A stretch of 64,000 nt of DNA. Source: Urechis unicinctus (Eukaryota > Annelida > Polychaeta > Xenopneusta > Urechidae). Both the position numbers and the translations under genes were made by a program. The notes below the pieces were generated by a model that was given only the letters and a program-made list of their open reading frames with translations, was not told the DNA's origin and searched no databases. The stretch lies in contig CM067357.1 in NCBI GenBank assembly GCA_034190875.2, positions 15,153,327-15,217,326 of the forward strand, given 5' to 3'. Positions 32,561 through 43,469 of this stretch are shown here, piece after piece. Every line of letters starts with the position of its first letter. The stretch's first letter is position 1.

Positions 32561-32819
32561 ACATTAAGTCATCTCTCTCTGGCAAGGTGCGGACTGACTT
32601 CCCCAGTAGCGGCGCATCTTGTAAGTCGGTATATGTGAAATGTTTGAATGTAATTGTGATGTGTATGATAGAATTCGCCCAGTTATTAGATGGAACTAAT
32701 TAAGCCACAAGGTTGTCACAAGATTGGACCAATGTAGCCACAATGCTGTTAGAAAAAATAGCCTACGTGTAACCACAAGGAACAGATTTATAGAATCAGC
32801 GTTCTCCGGCTGACAGCAA

Positions 32820-33110
32820 GGTAAGTAAGTAGAGGGTTTAACGGCACACTAACACTTATGTGTGTTATACGGTGCCTTGAAAGGTGAATAGATCTAGATA
32901 AATGGTAAAAAAAGAGAAAATTAAAAAGATGAAAATGCAAACGATTATCATGGGGCAAGTTACCTGGTGATGAAAAAATAATCCCAAGGCATGACTCCAC
33001 CAGCCGATTGACTGGACCAGGCCACCCGCTCGTCTAGGTGAAATGCACTTAACGGTGTGTTGCATGGCCCTTTCCAGCCGCACGTCTAGGTGAAATCCGA
33101 TCCATACAGT
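32820..33110 (-). mobile_element. SINE-like element, copy S4
   Basis: Reverse-complement copy of the S1/S2 family: gggtttaacggcacac at 32834-32850 is its 3' end, and cgtctaggtgaaat near 33029 its middle. The agaaggcagctgc block is diverged or missing and the 5' part is rearranged (the cgtctaggtgaaat block occurs twice). A ggtaagtaagtag run at its 3' side is the remains of the tail. Confidence 0.6.
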
Positions 33111-33985
33111 CCACCGACACGAGGATACAGGTTGCTATTAGGGCTCTCATGACATACAGGAGGATTCTACCCCAGGCCCACGGGGAGATTTTTTAGACAC
33201 AGTATAAATTCCAAAAACCCGTTGTGTGATAAATTAACAGATGATTGGGAATGTCAGTAAACACTGCATAAAATATCATTGCATCACATGATATGTACTG
33301 ATTTGCTTAATATGGTTAAAAATTAATTGTTTCAGGAAAGGAAGAAGTCTGAAGTTCATACTATGCGAGGGAAAGGACAATCCTTATTTGAAAATCAGAA
33401 CAAAAATTATGAACTAGCAGCATAAATGTCAGACAGCTGCAAGATTGCTTAATTATTTTTTCAAAACCATTCATTCTCTTATTAATGAGTATGCCGACAC
33501 ACATCTCCAGAGTAAAATATTTTAAAACAAATGTGTACAGATGATTACATGCATGTTGTGGCATAATAAATTTTATCTGCATTTTCAATCACCCCACAAT
33601 ACCATTTGTCAGCCGTCGGATGCTTGGATCAATCAGAAGCAGGTCTTGTTAAATGTGAGTATCTAGGTTATTTGGGCTGTAAAGCCCCCTTGCGTATAAC
33701 ATTGATCTTTATTACCCTGGCAAACATTAGCATTTCCTCAAAACGGAGAATTGGCCTCTTATTGTGTGTTGGTCACAATGCAGGTAATGGACAGTACTGG
33801 AGAGGGTCGCCAATGTGGCCAAGCGCACTGGACCTATCACCTACATCACACCCAATCCGATGAGAACCAGTGAGTGTTCTTATAACAAGAGTTATTTTTT
33901 ATTACCTTATCTAACCTTTATCATAAGTAAGATGTATGGTTTAATACGTGTGGTGTTATGGTCAAATATCACTTAACAAGTGGCC
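33111..33985. other. Stretch without recognised gene; repeated acceptor-like segment
   Basis: Mostly AT-rich and featureless. A segment ggcctcttattgtgtgttggtcacaatgcag at 33748-33783 recurs as a close copy at 33980-34013, so two acceptor-like 3' splice regions lie ~230 bp apart, each followed by a short open stretch. Product not recognised. Confidence 0.35.
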
Positions 33986-34790
33986 TCTTGTTGTGTGTTT
34001 GTCACAGTGCAGTTGATGGACTGTACCGACAACAACACCTCGTATGTTCCTTAGAGAAGCAACTACCTACGGAATGTGAGGTTCTCCTTGCCCAAAGTAA
34101 GGTTGGCAGGAGGCCGTCCCAAAGGCTCTGATACCTCAGTTATTGGTCTTCCTAAGAAAAGGCATAAACTAGGTACTTGCAGTGATAGGTATTTAATTGA
34201 TATTTACAAGTAGTTGTCCTAATATGTTGGTCTATGCGTGTTGTGCTATGAGCAGGATTATAATGATATGATGGTGCTTGTCCACCACTATTAGTGCACC
34301 CCTACCCCCCAATTACTGCCTCATTCAAACATTCTGGATGGGAACAAGTTATTTGAAATATTTTATTCCATTTTTGCTGGGCCAGATGAGGATTCATCTA
34401 ACAGCAAGCGACGAAAACAAAGTGCCAGAGCCCAGACTAAAAACCAGAAACGCCACTAGAAGCCAGAGCAAACTGTGTCACAAGGTTTGTCCATCTTTTT
34501 AGAGAACTTGCCACAAGAAGTTCTTCACCAGTTACAGAAAAACCAGCAGGAAAAGAGCTTCCATGGGAAACAAGTCTTAGTAGGATGTCCGAGATACAGT
34601 CTCTACACAGACATGAGTGATGACAATTTAGAGGAACAGTTTGCAGAAATGATTGGTTTATTCACCAGGAGAATGGCTGCTCCTAAGACACTGCCTAATG
34701 CAGAGACAGTGAAGATTGTCAGTGCTGTTTTGCTGAAGGCCTACCTAACAGCGTCTAATCCTCTTGTGCTGACAAAACACCTCCTCGATG
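33986..34790 (+). pseudogene. Unrecognised repeat-derived coding remnant
   Basis: After an acceptor-like tcacagtgcag (34003-34013) come open pieces with a GGRPKGSDTSVIGLPKKR-type basic motif (34110-34165) and then a frame at 34475-34870 of alternating helical character (LPQEVLHQLQKNQ, then CPRYSLYTDMSDD). The basic GRPKGS motif is seen in DNA-binding linkers. I cannot name the family; position between two integrase fossils suggests it belongs to one of them. Confidence 0.3.
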
Positions 34791-34791
34791 A

Positions 34792-35274
34792 ATGGCCATC
34801 TTTCTTAGACTCCTGGTCAAGATACAGGGGTATGACCTCAGCGTACAATACCGTCCAGGCCCCACAATGACATTGGTAGATACTCTGTCACGGTTCCCAG
34901 GAGACAACGATACTGAGATAATCCTTGATCAAAACTGTATCGTGCTGGATCTTATCAACTTCTCGCCAACCAAACGCAGAGACCTACAAGAGGAAACTGC
35001 ACGAGACAAAACTCTCCATGAATTAAGCCAAATAATATACTCAGGCTGGTCAAACACAATGAAGGAACTACCTGCAGAACTGAGAAGTGATTGGCTTGCT
35101 ATGGAAGATGGCATCATCTTCAAAGGCAGACAAATACTTATTCCGGAAACGATGCGCAGTGACATACTAACACAGTTACACGAAAGCGATCAAGGGGTTG
35201 AGAAGACCAGGAAACTAGCACGGGAAAGAGTTTTTTGGCCAAAGTTCAATGAAGACATCGAATAAATATGCAAA
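34792..35274 (+). mobile_element. Ty3/gypsy-type fossil: RNase H end and integrase zinc-binding region
   Basis: One frame covers the RNase H to integrase boundary: YRPGPTMTLVDTLSRFPG, then an integrase H2C2-type segment (LHESDQGVEKTRKLARERVFWPKF). This order is usual for Ty3/gypsy polyproteins. The sequence ends at the SINE-like copy S5. Only a fragment; the element is broken. Confidence 0.7.
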
Positions 35275-35280
35275 CAGGGT

Positions 35281-35530
35281 GAGTGAGAATAGGGGTTAAC
35301 GGCACACCAACACTTATGTGTTATATGGCGCCTAGAAAGATTAATAGATAAGTTTGACATGATTAAGCAGCCGCCTTCTAAGATAAATGGAAAAAAGAAG
35401 GACATGATGATGTTAAAAAAGATAAAATGCAAATAGTATCCTAGGGCAAGTCACCACCAGCCGATTGACTGGACCAGACCATTCCAGCCTCTCGATAAGT
35501 CATCAATCCGGGCCATAGTGGTGTCAGTGC
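35281..35530 (-). mobile_element. SINE-like element, copy S5
   Basis: Reverse-complement copy with ggggttaacggcacacc at 35295-35311 (its 3' end), ggcgcctagaaag, cagccgccttct and cgattgactggaccag in the family order. It sits exactly at the end of the gypsy-type fragment, interrupting it. Tail (gtgag-like) is short. Confidence 0.65.
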
Positions 35531-36450
35531 AGGTGAAACTCTCAAATGAGACAGCTCTACTCAATCAGCATGGATCCCATTGTCCAATTAAATGATCGTA
35601 AGAGTCAGCTATCATAAAACCAGGACCCTTTCGCTGTGCTTTACAATTTATTCAATATATGGCTGTGTATGTAAGGCCCGGACCCACAGAGAAAAAGGTT
35701 TTGTAGTTCAGGACTTTGGCTAGGATTTTCGATTGATTCGACCATAGTTCCGCTTTGTGTCATCTGCAGCAGCCACCAAGTCAGGAAATCGAAAGTCTGT
35801 TGATTGGCCTTGTGGGGTGAGTGAGAAACTGTTCCTCCTTCTTGATGATAATGAATTTGATTGTGACGTGGACATTTAACTTCTGTTATGTTTATTGTGA
35901 AGCATGGACGAAATTCTCGAACTGTTCATATACAATGTTGTGTGATATAATTTGACCATTGACTAACAATTCAACTGTATCCATGACAAAAGTTTGTAAA
36001 AATGATTCATTTAAAATACTTTGATTTGTAGTATGCTTAATATGGGAGTAGAGATGGGTCTAATTCTGGCCGCAAATGGTTTACATTTGCAACTCTTGTC
36101 TATTTGTCCCTTTTAAATGGTTAAAATTGTTGTATTATTGCATTTCACTCAGTTATTTGCCCTGAAGACAATGAATTTAAGTTATTTTTATATGAACTTC
36201 ATATTTTCAAATAAACAGGAACTCCAGGCAGGACATGTTTCCTATCACTAGCGCTATGCAAAGTATATCATAATGCTACAGTTAGTCAGCTATCATAATG
36301 ACCAGCATGATTTTCAAGGATTTAATCAAAGGGTCCAGTTACATGTTCAGTCATATGTGCTACCAAGGCCAGAATGAAATGAATTTGGGTGATGTCCAGA
36401 AAACATGTTGACAGAAAGATTCCCCTCCAGACAAGATGCTAGTTGGCACT
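35531..36450. other. Spacer with no feature seen
   Basis: About 900 bases between two integrase fossils; AT-rich, no domain or repeat recognised. Confidence 0.4.
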
Positions 36451-37130
36451 ACAAATTGATACCTTATTGCCATATGCTTATAAATTAGTTGTCAAGCATA
36501 CTGATGTGCAAGGAGCACCAATTACGCAGTTCCAGGAGGTCAATGGCACACAATCATATTGACGACCTATGCGGGCACTGAAACTAGACCCGACTAACTG
36601 GCTTTAGTTAATAAATATGTAGTCACCATCATCGACCATCTGACAGGTTGGGCGGAGGCTTACCCCCATACCAAATAAAACGAGTGAAGTGGTGTTCAAA
36701 ACGATTCTATCATGAATTCGTCGCCTGCTAGGGTACGCAAAAAAATACTTGATTTTGACGTTGACAAGGTCAGGAGTTTATGAGCCGTTCACTTAGACAA
36801 ATACGAGGATTGAACATTGTACACAAACGTACTACAGGAGGACTACCGCAGACCAATGGAGCCTTTTGTAAAAATTTCAACGAAACTCTGAAATATACCT
36901 TCCAGAAGATGGTTAATAATGACGTCTGTGGTTGGGAAGAGCAGATCGCTCCTACTCTGTTAGCATATCGCATCTCAGGCGGTAGGATTCGCGGTTCTAA
37001 TCCGTGCCACCAGCAGTGGCGTGGAACCTAACGTTGACTCCGCCTATCAGAGGGAGTGTGATAGGCTTGAAGGGAAGCAAGAGGCGAGGCGAACATCTTA
37101 CATGAGCCAATTGAAGGGAAAACAAAACCG
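36451..37130 (+). mobile_element. Retroelement integrase-core fossil
   Basis: A YVVTIIDHLTGWAEAYP segment near 36617-36670 is the first catalytic Asp region of a retroelement integrase; 36780-36970 resembles the region around its catalytic Glu. The domain is heavily broken. It may be the continuation of the fragment at 34792-35274, separated by a later insertion and a spacer, but the family link is inferred. Confidence 0.5.
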
Positions 37131-38860
37131 GCAGCTCAAAGCGGATTAAAACATGGGCTTATGTAACCCTGGATTACGACGAGCCTTAAACCATGACACA
37201 CACTGCGGAAGGTAGTGTCGGTCAGGGGAAACGTCATCAAGATGTGTTGTGCCTCTCCTGAAAATCCACTTCGGAAGCCGAAATATTATCGTCTACGTAC
37301 AGAACCCAACTCTCTCACCTGGGAAGCGGGCACTCCACGTATTGGCAGACACGCTTGGCCTAGCGACGCAAGAAATCTTCAATTTCGAGATATCATTGAT
37401 GGTGATAACGTCGCCCTTCCGGCTTCTAACCTGACTTTGATAAGACTGCAATGCAAAAGACCCTCTTCACAAGCTGAACCACAGTGGAGAAGATAGGCTA
37501 AGAAAGCCAAAGTCACCGTCCTGCGTGAAGTAGCAGCATGGTTTCAACAACAAGTTTAGTGACTTTAATCATATTAATTTGGTTGTATGTGTTTCCTGTG
37601 TGTGTGTCGTTAAGCAGTGTCAGTCTGTGATGGAACGGGACTGATCCAAACCGGATTATATGAGTTAATTGTATTTTTAAAGCAACCGTGGACTGTACGG
37701 CAACAGTATCTCGAACCCTGCTCCAGAATCCCTAATATTTGCTCACGACTGCTCGAAAAGTCCAGGTAGATAATCTGGACATTTATGAAGCTCGCCTAAG
37801 ATGACTGCTGGGAACAGCTAGAGTCCGACAGGGTTTGATCAAGCAGTTGGGGAAATATCAGAAAGTTAATTCGGCATTGCTACAGAGAAGGACGTAGAGA
37901 AAATAAGGAACACAGTAAATTAACTTGTCAAATCAAAGAAAAAAATTCTACATGATTTAGTCATTTGTGTTAATCAAACCATGGCTCAACAGAAACAGAT
38001 ACAGAAGAAGGTCAAAGTACTAGCAAAGCACATAAACTAGCTACAGGAAAACACACGTTCATTATCGGAAGTGATTGATCAAGTAGGTGAAAAACTGTAT
38101 CATACAGAACTGTCAATTATGATTGAAATGTGTTGTGTCATTTGTTGAAGATATCTTTAACAGTGAAATTGCAAGTTTTGATCGCTTTCATTATAAGAGA
38201 GACTTAGCTGTCATCGGACACTTAACGGAAACATTAATTCTGAGGTCATTAGAAAAAACATTCATTTAGCTGTTAACGATGACTATTTGTAAAAGATTTG
38301 TAAGTTAAAATTATTAAATTCACTAGAGACAGCTTAGGTTATTGGGTTTCTCTGCCTATTTTAGAGGGAGAACCATATACCCTTTGGCGGGTACTGATGG
38401 TGCCCTTCCCCGCAGTGGCCAGGCAGTGGAGGCTGGTGCCGGAAGTCACTACCCTTGGACATGGTTTAGAGAGTGATTATTACATAGAGGCAGATGCGTG
38501 TAAGTTTGATAACCCTAAACTGTGTCCTCCTCCAGTTGAATTTATTTCATTAAGATGTATTAATAGTATTTTTGGAAAAGACGAAGATATAAATGATTTT
38601 GAAATTAATGTAAATAGAGTGACTGCAATGTCTGTGCTGATTGCGACAACAGGCGAGAAGTCAAAAGAGCATTGTCCTCTTCATATTTCTCAAATGCATG
38701 TGTTAGAACCAAGTACCAATCTTTTGACTGTTAATGGTGGTTTACTGGTTGTGTTAGAGCTGCTACTGTTGAGCAACATGAAATTGATGAGGAAACAATT
38801 GTGGTGACGTATTGTGGTCCAATTGCTTCAACTGATTAACATGATACAGAAGAATGCCAG
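37131..38860 (+). mobile_element. Possible envelope-like fossil region
   Basis: Mostly broken sequence following an integrase fossil. The longest readable part (38397-38807) is rich in Cys and Pro and includes KLCPPPVEFISL and EHCPLHISQMHVLEPSTN segments, which in composition and position resemble the envelope-like region of the fossil at 20865-24990. The call is weak; no anchor helix or fusion peptide is identified. Confidence 0.3.
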
Positions 38861-39363
38861 CATAGTAATATCCGGGACGTGGCCTTTTAAGCATACAAGC
38901 CTGCGCCCAGAAAATACATAAGTTAACATAAGATCAAAAGAGCCAAAGGATACATCAGCCGATATGAAAATGTACCATTTTTGAAGCATCTTTAAACTGG
39001 ATGTCTTGAAACTACATTATCATAATAAGAAAGGATACATCAGCCGATATCGGTGTCAGTGTCACCTATTATCGCTCGTACTACACCAAAATTAGCCTTT
39101 CGATCACACGTGTTAATCATTAATGATTCTTAACTAACATGAAAGTTGAATTACCACTCGTACACCTAATAATCATTTTAATAACATCAAAGTAGTAAAT
39201 CCGTTGTTTTTCTAAACAAATAAGCTTAGTCAAAATCGATCTCTACGATCGTATTTCTCAAACCCAGTATTCCGTACCCAGGAGTTCCCGCCCCGCAACG
39301 CTTCGTGTCCAAGTAGTATCACTGACACGGCTTGGATATGAATCGACATGGGAACGAAATCCC

Positions 39364-39381
39364 GGGGGGGGGGGGGGGGGG
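39364..39381 (+). repeat. Poly-G run
   Basis: Eighteen consecutive G, just left of the TIR element at 39404. Confidence 0.95.
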
Positions 39382-39403
39382 TTTCTCTCCTTGAAAAAGG
39401 GTA

Positions 39404-40238
39404 GGGGTGTGCCGCCATGGGAAACAAAAACCGGACCACATCTATACCAAGCCAAAGTGAGAAAAGGGAACCATTTACATACCAAATCCTCTGAAAAAAG
39501 ACCCATTCATATACATTTTTTTAAAAAGGGTCACCAATGCATAAACCAAAATTTAATGATCCCAAATCATATCTAGACTACCTCGAGGAGCTACAAGGGA
39601 CCCATCCATATACCGAACTAACGATTCAGAATGAAAAAGTACGTTTATTAAGGCTGCCAATTGTGCATACACGAATCGCATTGGGATTCTCACACCGTTC
39701 CCACGCTCGACGACGTTATCAACTGGGCAACTTTGATTATGTCAAGGTGCTGACAGCAGTTAGGCAATTCTCTTGGGGATGGATGGTTACCGGCTTGGGC
39801 TAGAGGGCTAGGCAAACTGAAATCCCTCCTTGTCGCATCTGGGGGGAATCACTGGTCCCGGAAGGGAAGGAGAATGTACGGACCTGACCTTTCTGTTTGC
39901 TTATCATGCCATAAAACTTGTCTCTGAAAAAACACGACCCCGATGGCAGCTGGGGTTGGCCACCATTGACCCAGGGGACCCGAGGAAACACGCAATATTG
40001 AGGCTCATACGTTAATTAAAGACATCTTGCTATTCCTGTCTGTCATAACATTGATCCATTTGTATACCCATTGCAAAACAATGACCCATTGCTATACCTC
40101 GCTGTCAAAAATACGGACCCATTGGTATACAAGGTCATTGCAAAAAATCCGACCCATTGCTAGCCCTGGCTTTAAGAAATAACGACCCATTTGTATACCA
40201 AAATGGCAGAAAACCGACCCAAATTGGCGGCACATCCC
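39404..40238. mobile_element. 835-bp TIR element packed with short direct repeats
   Basis: Ends are inverted repeats: GGGGTGTGCCGCCA on the left and TGGCGGCACATCCC on the right (one mismatch), flanked on both sides by TA. The interior has many ~30-38 bp direct repeats of a gaCCCATTtgTATACCaaa theme: at least four on the left (39435-39560) and six on the right (40050-40220), all in the same orientation. A middle part (39590-40010) has a short frame with no recognised domain. TA duplication suggests a Tc1/mariner-like or related transposase acting in trans, but the family is unknown. Confidence 0.65.
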
Positions 40239-40439
40239 TAGTAACCTTCACATAGAGAGACACCACCCACCCCCCCGGGGGGACGAAATACTATGACGCC
40301 CCCATTACTCTTCATATCTCAGCCCACTCTCCATGGCAGACATGTTTGAGGTTTCGCTAACAGAAGCCGATGCGCAAGGAGATCGTGTCAGTCCAAGGGC
40401 GTCTCGTATATTTACCAATATTTGACATGGAAATGGACC

Positions 40440-40566
40440 ACGGGTTTTGGTCAACCCCGTGTGGTTAACGGCACAGTTGATAATGAATGGGTTGGATTGT
40501 AATATAATACAGTGCCAGTGCTGATGTATTCTGGAACGGTCCCAAGTGCTGTTAAACCCTATACTA
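40440..40566 (+). repeat. Possible retroposon 3' end with AACC tail
   Basis: gtggttaacggcacag at 40460 and gctgttaaaccctatactaaccaaccaac at the end resemble, loosely, the GTTAAACCCTATACTTACC terminus of the SINE/LINE group, but the tail unit is AACC rather than ACCTT. Perhaps a related retroposon family. Non-coding. Confidence 0.35.
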
Positions 40567-40669
40567 ACCAACCAACTATGCAACGTCGCCGGATATTGAC
40601 CGTAGACCGAGATAAGAGATGTCTAGTTTCACATCCTATCGCTTGAACTACATAGAAGTTAGTACTTAC

Positions 40670-41640
40670 ATTCAAAACACAGATTTTACCCGGCATGGCA
40701 GTTGAATTATAAAAGAGGAATATTCGGTATATGGTAGTGATCATTCATCCCTGGTTTACAGGGAGAGGCCTCATTAAATCTGACCCGAATTATTTTACCA
40801 CAGGCGTGGAATAGGGTATTCAGCAAATTGGGTGTATCTTGATGAACAGAAATTCTAGTTACATACTGAACATTCAGCCCTCAAATAGATATAGGGGTTA
40901 AAGCAGCCTCAGGGTATACAAGCAAGATGGGTGACATTCATACAGCAATATCAATGTGAAGTGCGTTATGTTAAAGGGAACGACAACATAGTCCTAGACG
41001 CGTCAAGTTGACCCCTGTGAGGTGACGCGTGACAGCTATGTCGTTTTCACTGCGTTTCACTACCCCCTTATGACATCACACGCTGGTGGTGTCATCGATC
41101 ATTTTCCCGATATTGACACCATCACCTCTGTTGTTAACACCTTTGATTCTCCGCTTCCCCGCGGAACAAGACGGGATAAAAACGCGAACTATTTCGTTGC
41201 TGACTATCGTCTGTATCATATATTTAAATCACAGGGACCGAAGCCTCATAAAGCAATGGCACATATAGTTTTCACTCAGAACCTCAAAGAACACTTCTTC
41301 CAAATACATCAGATGCACCTCTAGGAGGGCCTCTGGGTGCTTTGCATATGATTTCAGTCATGCAGCCGCGTTGTGCTTGGATCGGGATGATGAGGAGCTT
41401 AAACGAATGTACACACATGTCCTGACATCCACACAGATTAGACACCCTCATTCATGCGTCGTCAGTTATCAAGAATCACAGGTTCGATTGCAATTCCGAC
41501 AACCACAGCTTTGACCACGCCCCGTTACCACGCCATTGGTAATCAAAGTCCCAGATAAAAGGCATGTATCTGGTTGTAGCCGTACATGGCCTTAGTTGCC
41601 AACACGGCTTAAAGCTTGATTGAACGAACGAACGATTCGT
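40670..41640 (+). mobile_element. LTR-retroelement fossil fragment, family F, copy 1
   Basis: Shares blocks with 48505-49525 and 54600-55500: cagattttacccggcatg; gtgaggtgacgcgtgacagc; ttttcccgat; a piece encoding an integrase zinc-binding region; gatttcagtcatgc; ggatcgggatgat; tcaagaatcaca. It is broken and incomplete, with about a handful of breaks; the LINE at 41.65-47.5 kb interrupts it on the right. Confidence 0.6.
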
Positions 41641-42223
41641 CAACATGCCACCTAAAGCCGCGTCAAAGGGAGTTGTATAGTCGCTCGTCTGGTTCGCTCG
41701 ACTGGAGTGATTGGTTCATCTTGGTTTCTTCGGCCACCTGCTGTGCTCAGTGATTTTTGACACTTCGGATTCGTCTCTCTCTTCTCTCTCTCCAACCTGC
41801 TTCTCGCCGGGGACATCGCCGCCAGCCGCCTTTGGGCGTGTCTCGCCAAACCTGTTATGACATTACACAATCGGATGGAATCGATTTCTACTTTGGAATT
41901 TCAGCGTTCAGACTTTTCTGCTAGACTACGCCCATTGGGTAAAGTTAATATCATATTTGCACATTAAATCACTGAGTATTCTATGCCTTCACGTTGTTGT
42001 TTTTTTTCACACCAATACCCATTTTGCACCACACTTCCCGCGCGCGTTCGCATTTGTCGATTTTTTTTTGTATCAGAAATTAGTAGTATTTTTTTTCTGA
42101 CGGGCGTCTGCATTTTTGTTGTTTTTCATAATTGATAGTTGTATCTCTCGTGTCTGGCAAGTTTTTTTTGTTGAAGATTGAAATTTGAATTTTTTTCCGC
42201 ATTTTGTTTTGATCAACTCAAAC

Positions 42224-43446
42224 ATGGCGAGTTATCTCGAAAAGTATGAAGCCGCCGGTGCGGAAACTGAAACTAATGTCGATCAACATCACTTGCTCAC
42301 TGAGGAAAATCTCCTCAACGACTCACAATTCACAATCGTAACTTGTCAATGAACTCCGACACCTCAGTCTCACAGTTAGAAAACATGAGAATCAACATAT
42401 ACAGTACATCCACGAACCTGGCAAAATACAACCCCATTGAAATAAGCAAACACATTACATCCATCATAGGCTCTGAACACAAAATCTTCAAAACCGGATC
42501 CTCCATCACAATAGCAGCATCAAAAACCCAAATCAACCAACTCAGCAACCTCAAACAAATAGGACCCATCAATGTAAAAACCTCTATACAGAAAAAACCT
42601 GAAGCAAAACCAAACAAAGGAATTATCCACGGGGTGACAAACCAGTTGAAAGAAATCGAGATACTTGAAGCCCTAGCAAGCTTCAATGTCACACATGTAC
42701 GCCGCTTGGGTAAAATCAACCCTACAGAGTCGATTGAACTCACTTTTGAAACAAAAATTCTACCACACAGAGTACAAATCGGGTACTCATGGCATAATGT
42801 GAAGGAGTATTTCCCTCCACCAATGAGATGCTTCAAGTGTAACCAATACGGACACCCTGCAAATTTTTGTGGGAATACCACAACTTGCCCAAAGTGTGGC
42901 AAGCATCACAAATATGAGGAATGTCAATCAGACATAATCTCATGTGGAAATTGTGGGAAAAGTCATAGTGCGGCCTTCAAGGGGTGTAAAGCTTTTAAGA
43001 AAGCGGTACAAATTACAAAGCTGAAACTTACAGAAAATATTTCGTATGCGCAAGCAGCTGCTGCTGTACCAAAAACCCCACCACCCAAAACCCCCCCACC
43101 GAAAGAAAATACACAGAACCAAACAGACAGAATCAACACAATGGAAAAACCAATCTCCCAAACCACTCCAGAACTCCCCCAGCCCATACAGAAAAGAAAA
43201 ACCATCTAAAGCAAACAGCTCAAACAATCCCATTCCGGATAAAATGTGTGCGACTTCGTATACTTTTCCACTGCTATCATTGCCTCTCCTATGTCAACGG
43301 ACATAAAAGCCAAACTAATAGCTATCATTTCAAATCAACTACTTCATACTACCATTGATCATGAACTCATACACCACGCCATACAAAATAATATCACAAT
43401 TTGCAATGAAGTCCAAAACATCATGAATACTTCAATTTCAAATTAA
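42224..43446 (+). pseudogene. LINE ORF1, gag-like zinc-knuckle protein
   Basis: Starts at ATG 42224 (MASYLEKYEAAG) and reads 42 codons to a TGA that overlaps an ATG in the next frame (AATGA at 42348-42352). The main frame 42349-43209 then carries 280 residues: a folded N-terminal part, then three zinc knuckles at about residues 160-210 (CFKCNQYGHPANFC, CPKCGKHHKYEEC, CGNCGKSHSAAFKGC). A proline- and threonine-rich tail follows. A third open piece (43246-43446) may be the C-terminus after another frame shift. The role is binding and chaperoning the LINE RNA. The stop-start overlap could be a frameshift mutation or real termination-reinitiation; the former is likelier, since the short first piece has no domain of its own. 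Confidence 0.75.
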
Positions 43447-43469
43447 ATTTACTTTCGATTGTTTACATT

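Noticed and set aside
36985-37020. tRNA-like T-arm (gcggttctaatccgtgcc then acca)
   Set aside because: No matching acceptor strand, D-arm or anticodon arm can be built upstream, where the sequence is an integrase fossil. At most a tRNA-derived scrap.
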